Positions 41,990 to 52,190 are shown, counted from the stretch's first letter. The stretch is 55,436 nt of DNA from WTAW01 sp964406575 (GCA_964406575.1 CAYOSH010000026.1:1-55436); one strand, 5' to 3'. The notes: generated from the letters alone by a model not told the origin. A program made the numbers and translations.

Positions 41990-42331
41990 CTAATCTGTTT
42001 CACAAACTTTTTTTAGCTGTTCAGCCGCCTCTTCCGTCAAATGCATAAACTCGAGTCCTGCAGCATAGGTGGCTTCGGATCCCTCCGGCAGTTTCGACGT
42101 CCAGCGCACTTTAGCGATGGCCGCAATGGCCAACCCATCGGGTAGATAAAACTCCAACTCCAATTCCCTGCCCACAGCCAAATCCTCATCGCAGTGAATA
42201 CGTACTCCTCCCAGGCTGATATCATAAATGGGGCGTTTTCTGGGGGCTATGCGCGGAGATCGGTAATAGACATCCGCTTTGACTCTTAGGAAACGCCGCC
42301 TCTCGATCTCTTTTCTGTGATAATCGGTCAT
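41990..42331 (-). CDS. PilZ domain protein
   Basis: The 113-residue product begins ERRRFLRVKADVYYR (the RxxxR motif) and has YDISLGGVRIHC, the (D/N)xSxxG motif. Together these are the residues that bind cyclic di-GMP in PilZ domains. It has no other domain, so it is a stand-alone effector that would bind a partner in response to the second messenger. No diguanylate cyclase or motility gene is in the window. Its 3' end faces kinase 3. Confidence 0.88.
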   Translation of the reverse strand: MTDYHRKEIERRRFLRVKADVYYRSPRIAPRKRPIYDISLGGVRIHCDEDLAVGRELELEFYLPDGLAIAAIAKVRWTSKLPEGSEATYAAGLEFMHLTEEAAEQLKKVCETD

Positions 42332-42558
42332 TGCATCACCTTCTCATAGCTTATCGGAAGCCACTTCCGGCCACTCATTGAGTCGGAGGTGATGTCCTAA
42401 AAGTTGAATGGACTCTTCTCCCTTGATGTTCTTTCTCAGTCATAGAAAAAGGGCAAGAATTGATGATATTAAAAAGACATCATCTTGTCGAAATATCCAT
42501 GAATTCAGTAAGCATGCTTATTTCCATGATCTGCGCATGAGACAGAAAAAAGATCACG

Positions 42559-45105
42559 TTATTCGTACCTCAGACTATCCACCGGATTGGCATGGGCAGC
42601 TCTCACAATTTTTATGCACACAGTCAACAGGGCAATAAAAATCGCTGTCAAGCCCGAAACAATAAAAATCCACGGAGCAATACTCGTTCTGTACGCATAA
42701 TTGTTGAGCAATCTCTCCATCAGTAAATAGGCGATTGGCCATGCCACCAGATTGGATACAAGAAGAAGAACCAGGAAATTTTTCGAGATCATCATCAAAA
42801 TATTGGCGATTGAAGCTCCGAGAACTTTGCGAATGCCTATCTCTTTTGTCCGCTGCTCTGCAGTGAACGAGGCCATCCCGAAAAGCCCGAGGCAAGAGAT
42901 AAAAATGGCTAAAAAGCTGAAGTACTTATAGATCTCTCCTCTTCGCTGGTCTCCGCTATACTGGCTGTTGAACACATCGTCCAAAAATCTATACTCAAAG
43001 AGATTATTGGGCGCAAATTCTGCTGCCTTATTTTTCAAATAGGCAAGACTACCAGATATATCGTCCGGCCTGATTTTGACAAAAATATAACTGTGAGAGC
43101 CGTGTCTCTGGGACAATGTAAAAATGACAGGTCCGATCTCAGTGTGGAGCGAACTGGCATGAAAATTCTTGACGATACCGATGATCTTCCCCTCATCCTC
43201 CCAACAGGAAAACATTTTCCCGATCGGTGATTCCAACCCAGTGATCCTCAAGGCTTCTTCGTTCAGAATGTAATTCTCCCGATCAGTGGCGTACTCTTCC
43301 GAAAAACTTCTGCCCTGGATAATTTTCATGCCGAGAGTTTCAAAATAATCATAGTCCACAGAAGCATCCGTCATTGTCACATAATCGTCAGGACCTTTCC
43401 CTTCCCAATAAACGGGATTGATATGTCCGATGCCGGTCGGATATCTGCGGGCCGCTGAGACGTTAATGACATTCGGATATTGTTTAATTTCATTTTTGAA
43501 TGACTTGTAGGATTCTTTCAACTCCCTGTTCATCGTTAGTGCGACCACATAATCTCTGTCTAATCCGATATCTTTATTTCTTATGTAATTGAGCTGCTTG
43601 TACATGATGATCGTTCCGATGATCAATACGATCGTCGCCGTGAATTGACTGACGACCAGGATCTTTCTCAACACAAATCCCGCCGAGCCTGACTGTAACT
43701 TGCCTTTCCTTAATATATTTGCGGGCTTAAACGAAGAGAGCATAAAAGCTGGATAGCTGCCGGAAACCAAACCCGTAAAGAGAATAATCGCAACCAATAG
43801 GACAACAGTCAAAACATTGCCTGCGATGTCCAATGTCAATTGTTTGTCAGCAAGATTATTAAATGCAGGCAGAAACAGATAGACCAAACCAACCGCCACC
43901 AAAAGCGCGATCGCCGATAAAATTATCGATTCCCCGATAAATTGTCTGATGAGATCGGCCCTTTCTGCACCCACGACCTTTCTCATTCCGATCTCTTTGG
44001 CCCGGGTGTTCGACCTGGCCGTAGAGAGGTTGATGAAATTGATGCAGGCAATGATCAGGATAGCTATAGCGATTGTCAGAAAAATATAGACATAAATAAT
44101 CGGGTCCGTCCCACTCAACGCATACAGATGGACTCGGGAGAGCGGCTGGATATGAAGGACAACTTTCTGATTGGTTCTTTTGTCATGTTCCATGATAAAT
44201 CCGGAGATTTTCTCTGTGAAGTTCGGTATGGAAACGTTTTTTTCCAAAAGCGCGTAGGTGCTGGGTTCATAGGACCAGCTGATATGTCCCCTTTCACCCA
44301 AGAGTTCCATCGAAGCGAGAAAATCAAACTGCAAATGCGAATTGGAAGGGACATCTTTGAGGATGCCAGTCACGATCAGCTCGGTGTTGTTGTTAATCAA
44401 AAGAGATTTGCCGATCGGATCTTTGGTCCCAAAATATTTTGCAGCGGCATGCTCTGTTAAAACGATGGATTGACGGTTTTCAAACACTGTCTCCGGAGTA
44501 CCGACAACGAGTGGAAATGTGAACATCTTTAAAAAGTCATCATCCACGAGCGCCCCGCTCTCGTTATAGATTTTATCTCCATATTTCATGAGCCAATTCA
44601 TTTGGTAAAATCTCGATATTTGACGGACCTCCGGATATTGTTCTTTAAAAACTGCAGCCAGCGCCAAGGGATTGGCAGAAAACTTGGTATCCTGAAGCTC
44701 TGGAATTGTTCTGTAGATGTCGTCGTAGTTTGCGTGGAATTTGTCGTAACTGAGTTCATCCTGGACCCACAGGAGAATCAGGATGCAGCAGGCCATTCCG
44801 ACGGCCAGGCCCATGATGTTGATGAACGAATAGACTTTGTTATTTTTGATATTTCTCCATGTGATCTTAAAATAGTTTTTAAGCATGGCAGCTCCTATGA
44901 ATGTTGATAGTTTGGAATAGGTGGCAAGTGAATAGACGACCTGCCCCCAGTACCACAAGAGGGTGCGGGGCCTTCCATCTTCCTTCGCCCGCTCCTTAAA
45001 TTCCTCGCCGCAATCTCCAGAAGCTGCGTGTTCCTCTTCATAACGCGTCAAATGGGAAAGCAGCTTCTGGCCCAGTTTCGGCGGATGTTGATCGGATTTT
45101 TGCAT
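42559..45105 (-). CDS. FtsX/MacB-type permease with permease-prefix domain
   Basis: The 848-residue product has an N-terminal prefix (PPKLGQKLLSHLTRYEEEHAASGDCGEEFKERAKEDGRPRTLLWYWGQVV), characteristic of permease prefix domain 2, ahead of the first membrane helix of the permease (near residue 95). Two MacB-type periplasmic core plus FtsX units follow (e.g. NFINLSTARSNTRAKEIGMRKVVGA and FTAEQRTKEIGIRKVLGASIANIL). These permeases couple ATP hydrolysis outside the membrane to periplasmic work such as export or signalling. No ATPase gene is adjacent. It is in an operon with PadR (17 bp apart), and PadR probably controls it. Confidence 0.9.
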   Translation of the reverse strand: MQKSDQHPPKLGQKLLSHLTRYEEEHAASGDCGEEFKERAKEDGRPRTLLWYWGQVVYSLATYSKLSTFIGAAMLKNYFKITWRNIKNNKVYSFINIMGLAVGMACCILILLWVQDELSYDKFHANYDDIYRTIPELQDTKFSANPLALAAVFKEQYPEVRQISRFYQMNWLMKYGDKIYNESGALVDDDFLKMFTFPLVVGTPETVFENRQSIVLTEHAAAKYFGTKDPIGKSLLINNNTELIVTGILKDVPSNSHLQFDFLASMELLGERGHISWSYEPSTYALLEKNVSIPNFTEKISGFIMEHDKRTNQKVVLHIQPLSRVHLYALSGTDPIIYVYIFLTIAIAILIIACINFINLSTARSNTRAKEIGMRKVVGAERADLIRQFIGESIILSAIALLVAVGLVYLFLPAFNNLADKQLTLDIAGNVLTVVLLVAIILFTGLVSGSYPAFMLSSFKPANILRKGKLQSGSAGFVLRKILVVSQFTATIVLIIGTIIMYKQLNYIRNKDIGLDRDYVVALTMNRELKESYKSFKNEIKQYPNVINVSAARRYPTGIGHINPVYWEGKGPDDYVTMTDASVDYDYFETLGMKIIQGRSFSEEYATDRENYILNEEALRITGLESPIGKMFSCWEDEGKIIGIVKNFHASSLHTEIGPVIFTLSQRHGSHSYIFVKIRPDDISGSLAYLKNKAAEFAPNNLFEYRFLDDVFNSQYSGDQRRGEIYKYFSFLAIFISCLGLFGMASFTAEQRTKEIGIRKVLGASIANILMMISKNFLVLLLVSNLVAWPIAYLLMERLLNNYAYRTSIAPWIFIVSGLTAIFIALLTVCIKIVRAAHANPVDSLRYE

Positions 45106-45122
45106 AATCCTCAGATCAATCC

Positions 45123-45443
45123 TCAGTTCCCAGGAAATTCAGGAATACTATCCCAGATGGCACGATGCAGATTATAAGAGGCCTGGAGGGCGCTCATGCC
45201 GGTAGATGTCAGATCATAGTAAATGCGCGGCCTTCCTCCTCTTGCGGACGATGTTGTTCCCTTTGTCTTAGTGACATAATCCTTCCGCAGAAGCTGGTCG
45301 AGAGCATTGTAAAGCGTTCCATACATCAGCCTCTTGCCTGTCATCTTTTCCGCTCTTTTCCGGATGGAAACGCCGTAAGCATCGTCCTTGAGAGCAACGA
45401 TGGCGGCCATGATCATTTGCTCCAACAACGTTAGTTCTTTCAT
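45123..45443 (-). CDS. PadR family transcriptional regulator
   Basis: The 106-residue product matches the PadR winged helix: LTLLEQMIMAAIVALKDDAYGVSIRKRAEKMTG, MYGTLYNALDQLLRKDYVTKTKG and GGRPRIYYDLTSTGMSALQ. The C-terminal dimer helix is short, as in small PadR proteins. PadR regulators next to prefix-domain permeases are a common pair in Acidobacteriota-type genomes. The stop is 17 bp from the permease start. A palindrome TACGT-5-ACGTA lies about 80 bp upstream. Confidence 0.9.
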   Translation of the reverse strand: MKELTLLEQMIMAAIVALKDDAYGVSIRKRAEKMTGKRLMYGTLYNALDQLLRKDYVTKTKGTTSSARGGRPRIYYDLTSTGMSALQASYNLHRAIWDSIPEFPGN

Positions 45444-45523
45444 AACCCTTGATCCTGAATGAAATTTTTAATCCTTAAATACAAATCCTTAATCGAGTTT
45501 CATGTAGCATACTCACAAGGTAA

Positions 45524-45538
45524 TACGTATATCACGTA
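45524..45538. promoter_or_regulatory. Candidate PadR operator palindrome
   Basis: TACGT-ATATC-ACGTA is a 15-nt palindrome lying 80 bp upstream of the padR-like start codon. PadR proteins usually bind such dyads in their own promoter; this is inferred from position only. Confidence 0.35.
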
Positions 45539-45736
45539 AAATGGTTGCGAAGGCTTTGAAAATTATACAGAAAAGGCAGAGACAAGCCCCTTGTTTCATT
45601 TCTCTCTGAGATTTTGTATGCTATTTCAGGAGATTAGCTATGTCTATTTTTCCTCCAACACAGCTTCAACAAACTCATTTATCTCCGAATAACAAGAATT
45701 TAAATTCAGTATGCTGTTTCCTTCACTAATATAGGA

Positions 45737-45784
45737 ACCGTTCCCGAACGGTCCGTTTGTAAAAAGGGGACTGTTCCTTTTTTT
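45737..45784 (+). terminator. Double hairpin with T run
   Basis: ACCGTT-CCCG-AACGGT is followed by AAAAAGG-8-CCTTTTT and four more T residues. It could end transcripts coming from upstream, though it lies in a divergent region where no plus-strand gene precedes it. GGAAC (45734) and GTTCC (45773) can pair around both stems, as in REP elements with GGGGACTGTTCC. Confidence 0.45.
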
Positions 45785-45844
45785 GCTTGTGAAATATTTC
45801 GTGATGAGTACAATAAAAACTGCGGCTTAAAGGGAGAATCCCCA

Positions 45845-48800
45845 ATGAAATGCAGCAAATGCCTTTTCGAAAATCCTAAGGACAGTACATTCTGTAACAA
45901 ATGCGGAACAAAACTGCCCGGTGTCGAAGACCTTTCTGTATCTATGACAAGAACCATAGAAACCGCAGGAGATGCTCTAGCGAGAGGGATGACCTTTGCC
46001 GGAAGATACGAGATCATCGAATCTCTAGGCGAAGGCGGTATGGGTGCGGTCTACAGGGCTTATGACAGGAAAATCAAAGAGGAAATCGCCTTAAAGGTGC
46101 TCAGACCCGAAATTGCCACAAATAAAAAAACGATCGAACGTTTCAGCAACGAAATTAGGCTCGCCCGTAAGATCACCCACAGGAATATCTGCCGGATGCA
46201 CGACCTGAACGAACACGAGGGGACTCAATTCATCACCATGGAGTACGTCCCGGGCGAAGACCTGAAAAGCTTTATAAGACGGGCGGGTCACCTCCCATCC
46301 GGCAAAGCCATCAGCATCGGTAAACAAATCTGCGAAGGTTTGACTGAGGCTCATACACTAGGAGTGATCCACCGCGATCTCAAACCTCAAAATATCATGA
46401 TCGACAAGAGCGGCAACGCAAAGATCATGGATTTCGGGATCGCACGCTCCCTCAAGTCCGAAGGCATAACAGGAGAAGGCGCGATCATCGGCACCCCACA
46501 ATACATGTCCCCGGAACAAGTGGAGGGCAAGGACACGGATCAACGCTCGGATATCTACGCGCTGGGAGTCGTTCTCTATGAAATGCTCACAGGAAAAGTG
46601 CCTTTTGAAGGGGAGAGCACCTTCAGCATTGCTCTCAAACACAGGGATGAAATCCCTCCCCATCCCATGGAATTGAATCCTGAATTATCCCCGGAGTTAA
46701 GCACAGTTATCCTCAAATGTATGGCCAAAGAGAAGGAAAAGAGATACCAATCCGCTCAGGAGCTTCATTCAGATCTCAATGCCCTTGAGAAAGGTAAGGA
46801 GATCTCTGCGGTTGGAACAAAACCACAACCTCCTGCGTTTTTGGCTGAAGAAAAAGTGACTGAAGAGGAAAGGCCAATTTTTGTGGCCAGGGAGATCGAG
46901 CTTGAGAGGCTCAACACCTTCCTTGATAAATCAATCTCTGGTAAAGGCCAGGTCGTTTTCATCACCGGAGAGGCCGGAAGCGGAAAGACTGCTCTGATCC
47001 AGGAATTTGCGAGACAAGCCCAAGAAGCCTATCCAGACCTCATTGTCGCCAGCGGCAAATGCAATGCCCATACCGGAATCGGCGACCCTTATTCGCCGTT
47101 TATGGAGATATTGACTCTTCTGACCGGCGATGTGGAAACCCGCTGGGCCGCTGGAATGATCAAAACAGAGCATGCCAAGCGTCTCTGGAACCTGATCCCG
47201 CAAACGGTCAAAGCCATGCTTGATTTTGGCCCGGACTTGATCAACATATTCGTACCGGGCGTTCCTTTATTAGAGCGGTCTGAGACATTTGCCTCAAGAC
47301 CCACCGAGTGGCAAATCCGTCTCAAAAGGCTTGTAGAACGGAAGGCGATGCTTCCCCCCGATTCATCCCTTCAGCAAAGTGACCTTTTTGAGCAGTACAC
47401 CAGGATGTTGATCGCTTTAGCCCGACAACAGCCACTCCTTCTGGTGCTTGATGACCTCCAATGGATCGATTCAGGCTCTTCCAGCTTGCTCTTCCATCTC
47501 TGTCGCCGGGTGGCCGGCAATCGGATGCTGGTCGCCGGGTCTTATCGCTCCGATGAGGTCGCTTTAGGACGAGGCGACGGCCGGCATCCTCTAGAGTCCA
47601 TAGTTCATGAGCTAAAACGCGATCTCGGCGATATCGAACTGGAAGTGGGGAAAACAGAAGCCCGGGAATTTGTAGATGCATACATCGACACCGAGCCCAA
47701 TCACCTGGGCAGAAATTTTCGTGAGACCATTTTCAAACAGACAAAAGGCCACCCACTTTTTACAGTTGAGCTGCTGAAAGAGATGCAAAATCGAGCTCTG
47801 TTGATCAAAGACGAAGAAGGCCATTGGATCCAGGGGCCTGACCTCGATTGGAAGACACTGCCGGCACGTGTGGATGCGGTGATCGAGGAACGGATCAGCC
47901 GCTTGAGCGAGGACGAGCGGGAAACCCTGACTTTGGCCAGCGTGGAGGGAGAGGAGTTTACGGCGGAGGTCTTAGCCCGGCTTCAGAATATCGAAATCCG
48001 TAAAGTGATACGGCTGCTCAGCGGAGAGCTGGACAGACGACATCACCTTGTTGCCGCCAAAGGAATGAGGCAGTTAAAGAATCTCCATCTTTCGCTTTAT
48101 CTCTTTCGGCATATCCTTTTTCAGAGATATCTCTACAACACCCTGGATGAGGTGGAAAGAGCCCATCTTCACGCGGATGTCGGACAGATCCTGGAAAATC
48201 TCTACGGAGATCAGAACGAGAACATCTCTGTTCAGCTTGCCAGGCACTTCCAGGAAGCCGGCCTTCTAGACAAAGCCATAGAATACTTGCACAAAGCGGG
48301 GAAACGGGCTGTGCATCTTTCGGCCAACGAGGAGGCCATCGTCCACTACAAGAGAGCTCTGGAGCTTCTCCAGGAACTGCCGGAGACGACGGAGCGGGTG
48401 CAAAAGGAAATCGCTCTTCAACTTGATATTGTGGTCCCGCTGGCCCTTGCAAGAAGTTATGCATCCCCGGAAATGAGTCAGGCGATTTTCAGAGCCCGGG
48501 AATTGTGCGATCAGATCAGTGAGACGCCACAATATTTTACAACGCTTATCCATCTGGCAACACATTACGCTATGGCACGGGCAGAGTACCGGACAGCGCT
48601 TGAATATCAGAAACAGATCACAAAGATTACCGAACAGACAGGAGATCCCCTGCAAAAGGCGATCTCATCTTTCAGCACGATTTGGGCACTCATAAATGTT
48701 GCAGAGTTTAACAAAACAGTCGAGCATGCCAAAGAGATGAATGCTCTGTATGATCCTGAAAAACACGGATTCCTGGCTTATGTTTTCGGATTCGACCTGG

Positions 48801-49564
48801 GTGTCATCAATCGATTATTCGGAGCTTGGGCCTTGTGGTTTCTTGGATATCCCGATCAGGCCCGTAAGGATTATGAATTGGCCTTGGAACATGCATACAA
48901 ATTTGGCCATGCCCACACCATTGCTTTTGCTCTGGTCGGAGCTTGTGAAATGGATTGGTTTTTGGGTGACAGAGAACCCGGCCATCGACACCAGGAAGAG
49001 CTTTCCCGGATCTCCAACGAGAGAGGTTTTACTTACTGGTGGGGTCACGCTGTTTTTTACGAGGGAGAAAAAATAGCTCTGGAAGAAAAGATCGATGAGG
49101 GAATTGCCCAGATGCATCAGGGTTTGGTTATTATGAAGTCCACAGGCATCCAGACCTGTTTCACGCGCCTTTTGGCAAGATTGGCATATGTCTGTTTAAA
49201 GACCGGGAAGATCGACGAAGGATTGACCTCTATCGAAGAGGCCAGCGAGGTGAGGTGCAAGTTTGACGAAAAGTATATGGAGGCCGAACATTACCGTCTA
49301 AAAGGCGAACTCTTGCTGAGAAAAAATAGCAGTAAAGACGAAGTCATGAAGCTATTCGAGAAGGCTGTTGAAGTTTCCCAGCAGCAGCAGGCAAAGTCTT
49401 TAGAGCTCCGCGCAGTGATGAGTATGAGTCGCCTATTGCAGAAACAAGGGAAAAAACACCGGGCCCACAAACTATTGGATGAAATTTACAGTTGGTTCAC
49501 CGAAGGTTTCGATACAGCCGACCTCAAAGAGGCCAAAGCCTTACTCGAAGAATTGAAAAGTTGA
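45845..49564 (+). CDS. Zinc-ribbon Ser/Thr kinase with AAA-type ATPase and TPR repeats (kinase 4)
   Basis: The 1239-residue product has the zinc ribbon (CSKCLFENPKDSTFCNKCG), a kinase domain (about 55-315) with GEGGMGAV, HRDLKPQN, DFGIA and GTPQYMSPEQ. No membrane segment follows. Instead an AAA_16-type ATPase (about 345-720) has Walker A GEAGSGKTAL and Walker B LLLVLDDLQWID, then a helical region and TPR-like repeats to the end. This is the kinase-ATPase-TPR architecture of soluble signalling STAND-like proteins. The first part is homologous to the other kinases, the rest is not, so a domain swap separated soluble and membrane forms. AAAGGGAG precedes the start. Confidence 0.9.
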   Translation: MKCSKCLFENPKDSTFCNKCGTKLPGVEDLSVSMTRTIETAGDALARGMTFAGRYEIIESLGEGGMGAVYRAYDRKIKEEIALKVLRPEIATNKKTIERFSNEIRLARKITHRNICRMHDLNEHEGTQFITMEYVPGEDLKSFIRRAGHLPSGKAISIGKQICEGLTEAHTLGVIHRDLKPQNIMIDKSGNAKIMDFGIARSLKSEGITGEGAIIGTPQYMSPEQVEGKDTDQRSDIYALGVVLYEMLTGKVPFEGESTFSIALKHRDEIPPHPMELNPELSPELSTVILKCMAKEKEKRYQSAQELHSDLNALEKGKEISAVGTKPQPPAFLAEEKVTEEERPIFVAREIELERLNTFLDKSISGKGQVVFITGEAGSGKTALIQEFARQAQEAYPDLIVASGKCNAHTGIGDPYSPFMEILTLLTGDVETRWAAGMIKTEHAKRLWNLIPQTVKAMLDFGPDLINIFVPGVPLLERSETFASRPTEWQIRLKRLVERKAMLPPDSSLQQSDLFEQYTRMLIALARQQPLLLVLDDLQWIDSGSSSLLFHLCRRVAGNRMLVAGSYRSDEVALGRGDGRHPLESIVHELKRDLGDIELEVGKTEAREFVDAYIDTEPNHLGRNFRETIFKQTKGHPLFTVELLKEMQNRALLIKDEEGHWIQGPDLDWKTLPARVDAVIEERISRLSEDERETLTLASVEGEEFTAEVLARLQNIEIRKVIRLLSGELDRRHHLVAAKGMRQLKNLHLSLYLFRHILFQRYLYNTLDEVERAHLHADVGQILENLYGDQNENISVQLARHFQEAGLLDKAIEYLHKAGKRAVHLSANEEAIVHYKRALELLQELPETTERVQKEIALQLDIVVPLALARSYASPEMSQAIFRARELCDQISETPQYFTTLIHLATHYAMARAEYRTALEYQKQITKITEQTGDPLQKAISSFSTIWALINVAEFNKTVEHAKEMNALYDPEKHGFLAYVFGFDLGVINRLFGAWALWFLGYPDQARKDYELALEHAYKFGHAHTIAFALVGACEMDWFLGDREPGHRHQEELSRISNERGFTYWWGHAVFYEGEKIALEEKIDEGIAQMHQGLVIMKSTGIQTCFTRLLARLAYVCLKTGKIDEGLTSIEEASEVRCKFDEKYMEAEHYRLKGELLLRKNSSKDEVMKLFEKAVEVSQQQQAKSLELRAVMSMSRLLQKQGKKHRAHKLLDEIYSWFTEGFDTADLKEAKALLEELKS

Positions 49565-49766
49565 TGACTATTCTAAAACCTTCCAGTCACTTGGTATTCC
49601 CACAGATCTGCTTGAGAAATACGCAATAACATCCTCAAAAAAAAAAGTACAGAATTATCAGTGAACTCCATTCCACAAAAAGAAACCATTCCCGCTCCAA
49701 TTCCGTCTGTATAAGTGAATTCTATTAGTAAATTGAAAAATCTACAATCAGGATGGATTCAGAGTC

Positions 49767-52178
49767 ATGATTAAAAACTACATCAAAATCGCCATAAGAA
49801 ACATCATCAAACATAAGGGCTTTTCCACAATCAATATTGTTGGGTTGGCTATTGGAATCGCCTGCAGTATCCTCATTTTAGTTTTTGTGGCCCACGAATT
49901 GAGTTATGACTCATTCCATGAGAAAGCCGACAGAATTTACAGAATTGCTGTTAGAGCGTCCATCGGCGACACAAAAATCAACCAGACGTATTCCTCCTCC
50001 GAGACATTCAGGAAACTCATCGAGGATTTCCCCGAAATCGAAGTGGGCGTCAAGTTTTTAAACTTGGGTAAAACTCCTATTGTTTTGGGAGAAAAAACTT
50101 TTTTTGAATCGCAATTTTTCGCGGTCGATGCCACATTCTTCGATGTTTTTACTTTCCCTTTAATCCAGGGCGATCCAACAACAGTTTTGCAGAATCCGAA
50201 TTCTATGGTCATCTCCAAAGATACCGCCCTCAAATATTTTGGGAGTACAGATGCGGTTGGCAAAATCCTGAGGGCGGATTTTTCGTATGGCCCGGGAAAT
50301 GTCGATTTCGAGATCACAGGTGTTTCCGAGAACGTCCCAGCGAACTCTCACTTCCACTACGATCTTCTGGCATCATCCGCAACCTTCCCCACTTATATCA
50401 ATGACACCGGCTGGACATCCAACAACTTCATCACGTATGTTGTCCTGCAAGAGGGCATCACAGCAAAATGGTTTAATGAACGATTGAAGGAATTTACAAG
50501 GAAGCACATGGGTGGTGAACAATTTGACGCCTGGGTCGCCAAAGGAAATTTCTGGGAATATTTTTTGCAGCCCCTCACCAAAATCCATTTAACCTCAGAC
50601 CTGAACGGGGAATTTGAGGCCAACGGCAACGAAACATACGTCTATATATTTTCCGTGCTAAGTCTAATCATTCTGCTGATCGCCTGCATAAACTTTATGA
50701 ACCTCTCCACAGCCAAATCATCCTTAAGGGCCAAAGAGGTGGGGATGAGAAAGGTCGTTGGGTCAGGCAGAAGCAGACTTGTGCTCCAATTCCTGAGCGA
50801 ATCTGTTCTGTTGAGTTATATCGCACTCGCCATAGGTGTGCTGCTTGTTATAATCCTTTTGCCCTTATCCAAAAATTTAATCGGCAGACAGATTGCATTT
50901 CACTATTTTGATAATTTGAGTATTATTCTGCTATTGTTAGCGCTCGGGCTTATCGTGGGCCTCATCTCGGGTTCATACCCGGCTTTTTTCCTTTCGTCTT
51001 TCAAGCCCATCGTGGCACTCAAAGGAAACAAGACCAGCGGCAAAAGCGGCTCATGGCTGAGAAACAGTCTTGTCATAGTCCAGTTCACAATTTCCATATT
51101 TCTCATCATTGGCACACTGGTTGTCAATCAGCAGCTCAAATTCTTTCAGAATAAAAAATTGGGATTTGATAAAGAACAGGTTTTAGTTATTCAAAATCCG
51201 GGAGCCTTAGGGAATAATACTATTCCATTTAAAGAAGAGCTACGTAAATACAGCAGTATCACTAATGTGTCCGGTTCCACTACGTTGCCTGGCCAAAGTT
51301 TCAGTAATATCGGATTCGGGGCTGAGGGTGTTGATGAAAGCTTCACTCTGAACCTCTGCATTTGCGATTATGATTTTCTCGAAACATTGAAGCTGGAGTT
51401 GGCACAGGGACGATTCTTCTCCAGAGATTTCACATCCGACACGCATGCGGCCGTGCTCAACGAAAAGGCGGTGGAACTGTTGGGTTGGGAAGACCCGATC
51501 GGGAAAAAAATCAATAACTGGTCCCGAGAAAGAGGCAATTTTGTCGTTATCGGCGTGATCAAAGATTATAATTATGAATCACTCCACCAGGAAATCAGGC
51601 CCCAGGCCTTATTCTTATCCACCGGCTACTTCACAAGGGTCGAGAGCTATATATCCGTGCGTCTCAACACAGAGCATATTCCCGAAACAATAAGTCGTAT
51701 CGAAGACACATGGAAAGCATTCGCCCCCCAGGTACCTTTCCAGTATTCATTCCTCGATAAAGATTACGACAATTTATACATCAATGAAAAACAGACCAAA
51801 AAGCTGTTCTCGCTGTTCTCTTTCCTCGCGATATTCATTGCCTGTCTGGGTTTGTTTGGATTGGCGTCGTTTATTGCCGATCAAAAAACCAAAGAGATCG
51901 GCATCAGGAAAGTTTTGGGAGCTTCGGTGCCAAAAATAGTCAAAAACCTGAATAAAAGCTTCTTAAAATGGGTCTTAATGGCTAACTTTATTGCCTGGCC
52001 CATTGCATGGTTTGGGATGAACAGATGGCTCGAGAATTTTCCCTATCGCATCGGCTTAGCCTGGTGGATGTTTGTATTGGCGGCTGTTCTAGCTGTGGTC
52101 ATTGCATTAATCACAGTCAGTTTCCAGACGGTGAAGGCGGCCCTCAAAAACCCGATTGATTCTTTGCGGTATGAATAG
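49767..52178 (+). CDS. FtsX/MacB-type permease without prefix domain
   Basis: The 803-residue product starts with MIKNYIKIAIRNIIKHKGFS and a first helix (IVGLAIGIACSILILVFVA). A MacB-like periplasmic core, three further helices (near 290, 345 and 385), a second core (about 450-660) and three final helices follow. NFMNLSTAKSSLRAKEVGMRKVVG and FIADQKTKEIGIRKVLGASVPKIV match the FtsX domain. It is paralogous to the permease at 42559 but lacks the prefix domain. No ATPase partner lies in the window. No strong Shine-Dalgarno is seen (agtcATG). Followed by a GGGGGACAG motif. Confidence 0.9.
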   Translation: MIKNYIKIAIRNIIKHKGFSTINIVGLAIGIACSILILVFVAHELSYDSFHEKADRIYRIAVRASIGDTKINQTYSSSETFRKLIEDFPEIEVGVKFLNLGKTPIVLGEKTFFESQFFAVDATFFDVFTFPLIQGDPTTVLQNPNSMVISKDTALKYFGSTDAVGKILRADFSYGPGNVDFEITGVSENVPANSHFHYDLLASSATFPTYINDTGWTSNNFITYVVLQEGITAKWFNERLKEFTRKHMGGEQFDAWVAKGNFWEYFLQPLTKIHLTSDLNGEFEANGNETYVYIFSVLSLIILLIACINFMNLSTAKSSLRAKEVGMRKVVGSGRSRLVLQFLSESVLLSYIALAIGVLLVIILLPLSKNLIGRQIAFHYFDNLSIILLLLALGLIVGLISGSYPAFFLSSFKPIVALKGNKTSGKSGSWLRNSLVIVQFTISIFLIIGTLVVNQQLKFFQNKKLGFDKEQVLVIQNPGALGNNTIPFKEELRKYSSITNVSGSTTLPGQSFSNIGFGAEGVDESFTLNLCICDYDFLETLKLELAQGRFFSRDFTSDTHAAVLNEKAVELLGWEDPIGKKINNWSRERGNFVVIGVIKDYNYESLHQEIRPQALFLSTGYFTRVESYISVRLNTEHIPETISRIEDTWKAFAPQVPFQYSFLDKDYDNLYINEKQTKKLFSLFSFLAIFIACLGLFGLASFIADQKTKEIGIRKVLGASVPKIVKNLNKSFLKWVLMANFIAWPIAWFGMNRWLENFPYRIGLAWWMFVLAAVLAVVIALITVSFQTVKAALKNPIDSLRYE

Positions 52179-52190
52179 AGCTGGGAGTTC

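Larger units (their letters stand above)
45444..45844. other. Divergent intergenic region between PadR and kinase 4
   Basis: This 401-bp gap holds the TACGT...ACGTA palindrome (45524-45538), a compact hairpin ACCGTT-CCCG-AACGGT (45737-45752), a terminator-like AAAAAGG/CCTTTTT stem (45761-45782) and the AAAGGGAG ribosome-binding site before 45845. No gene was found in it. Confidence 0.5.
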
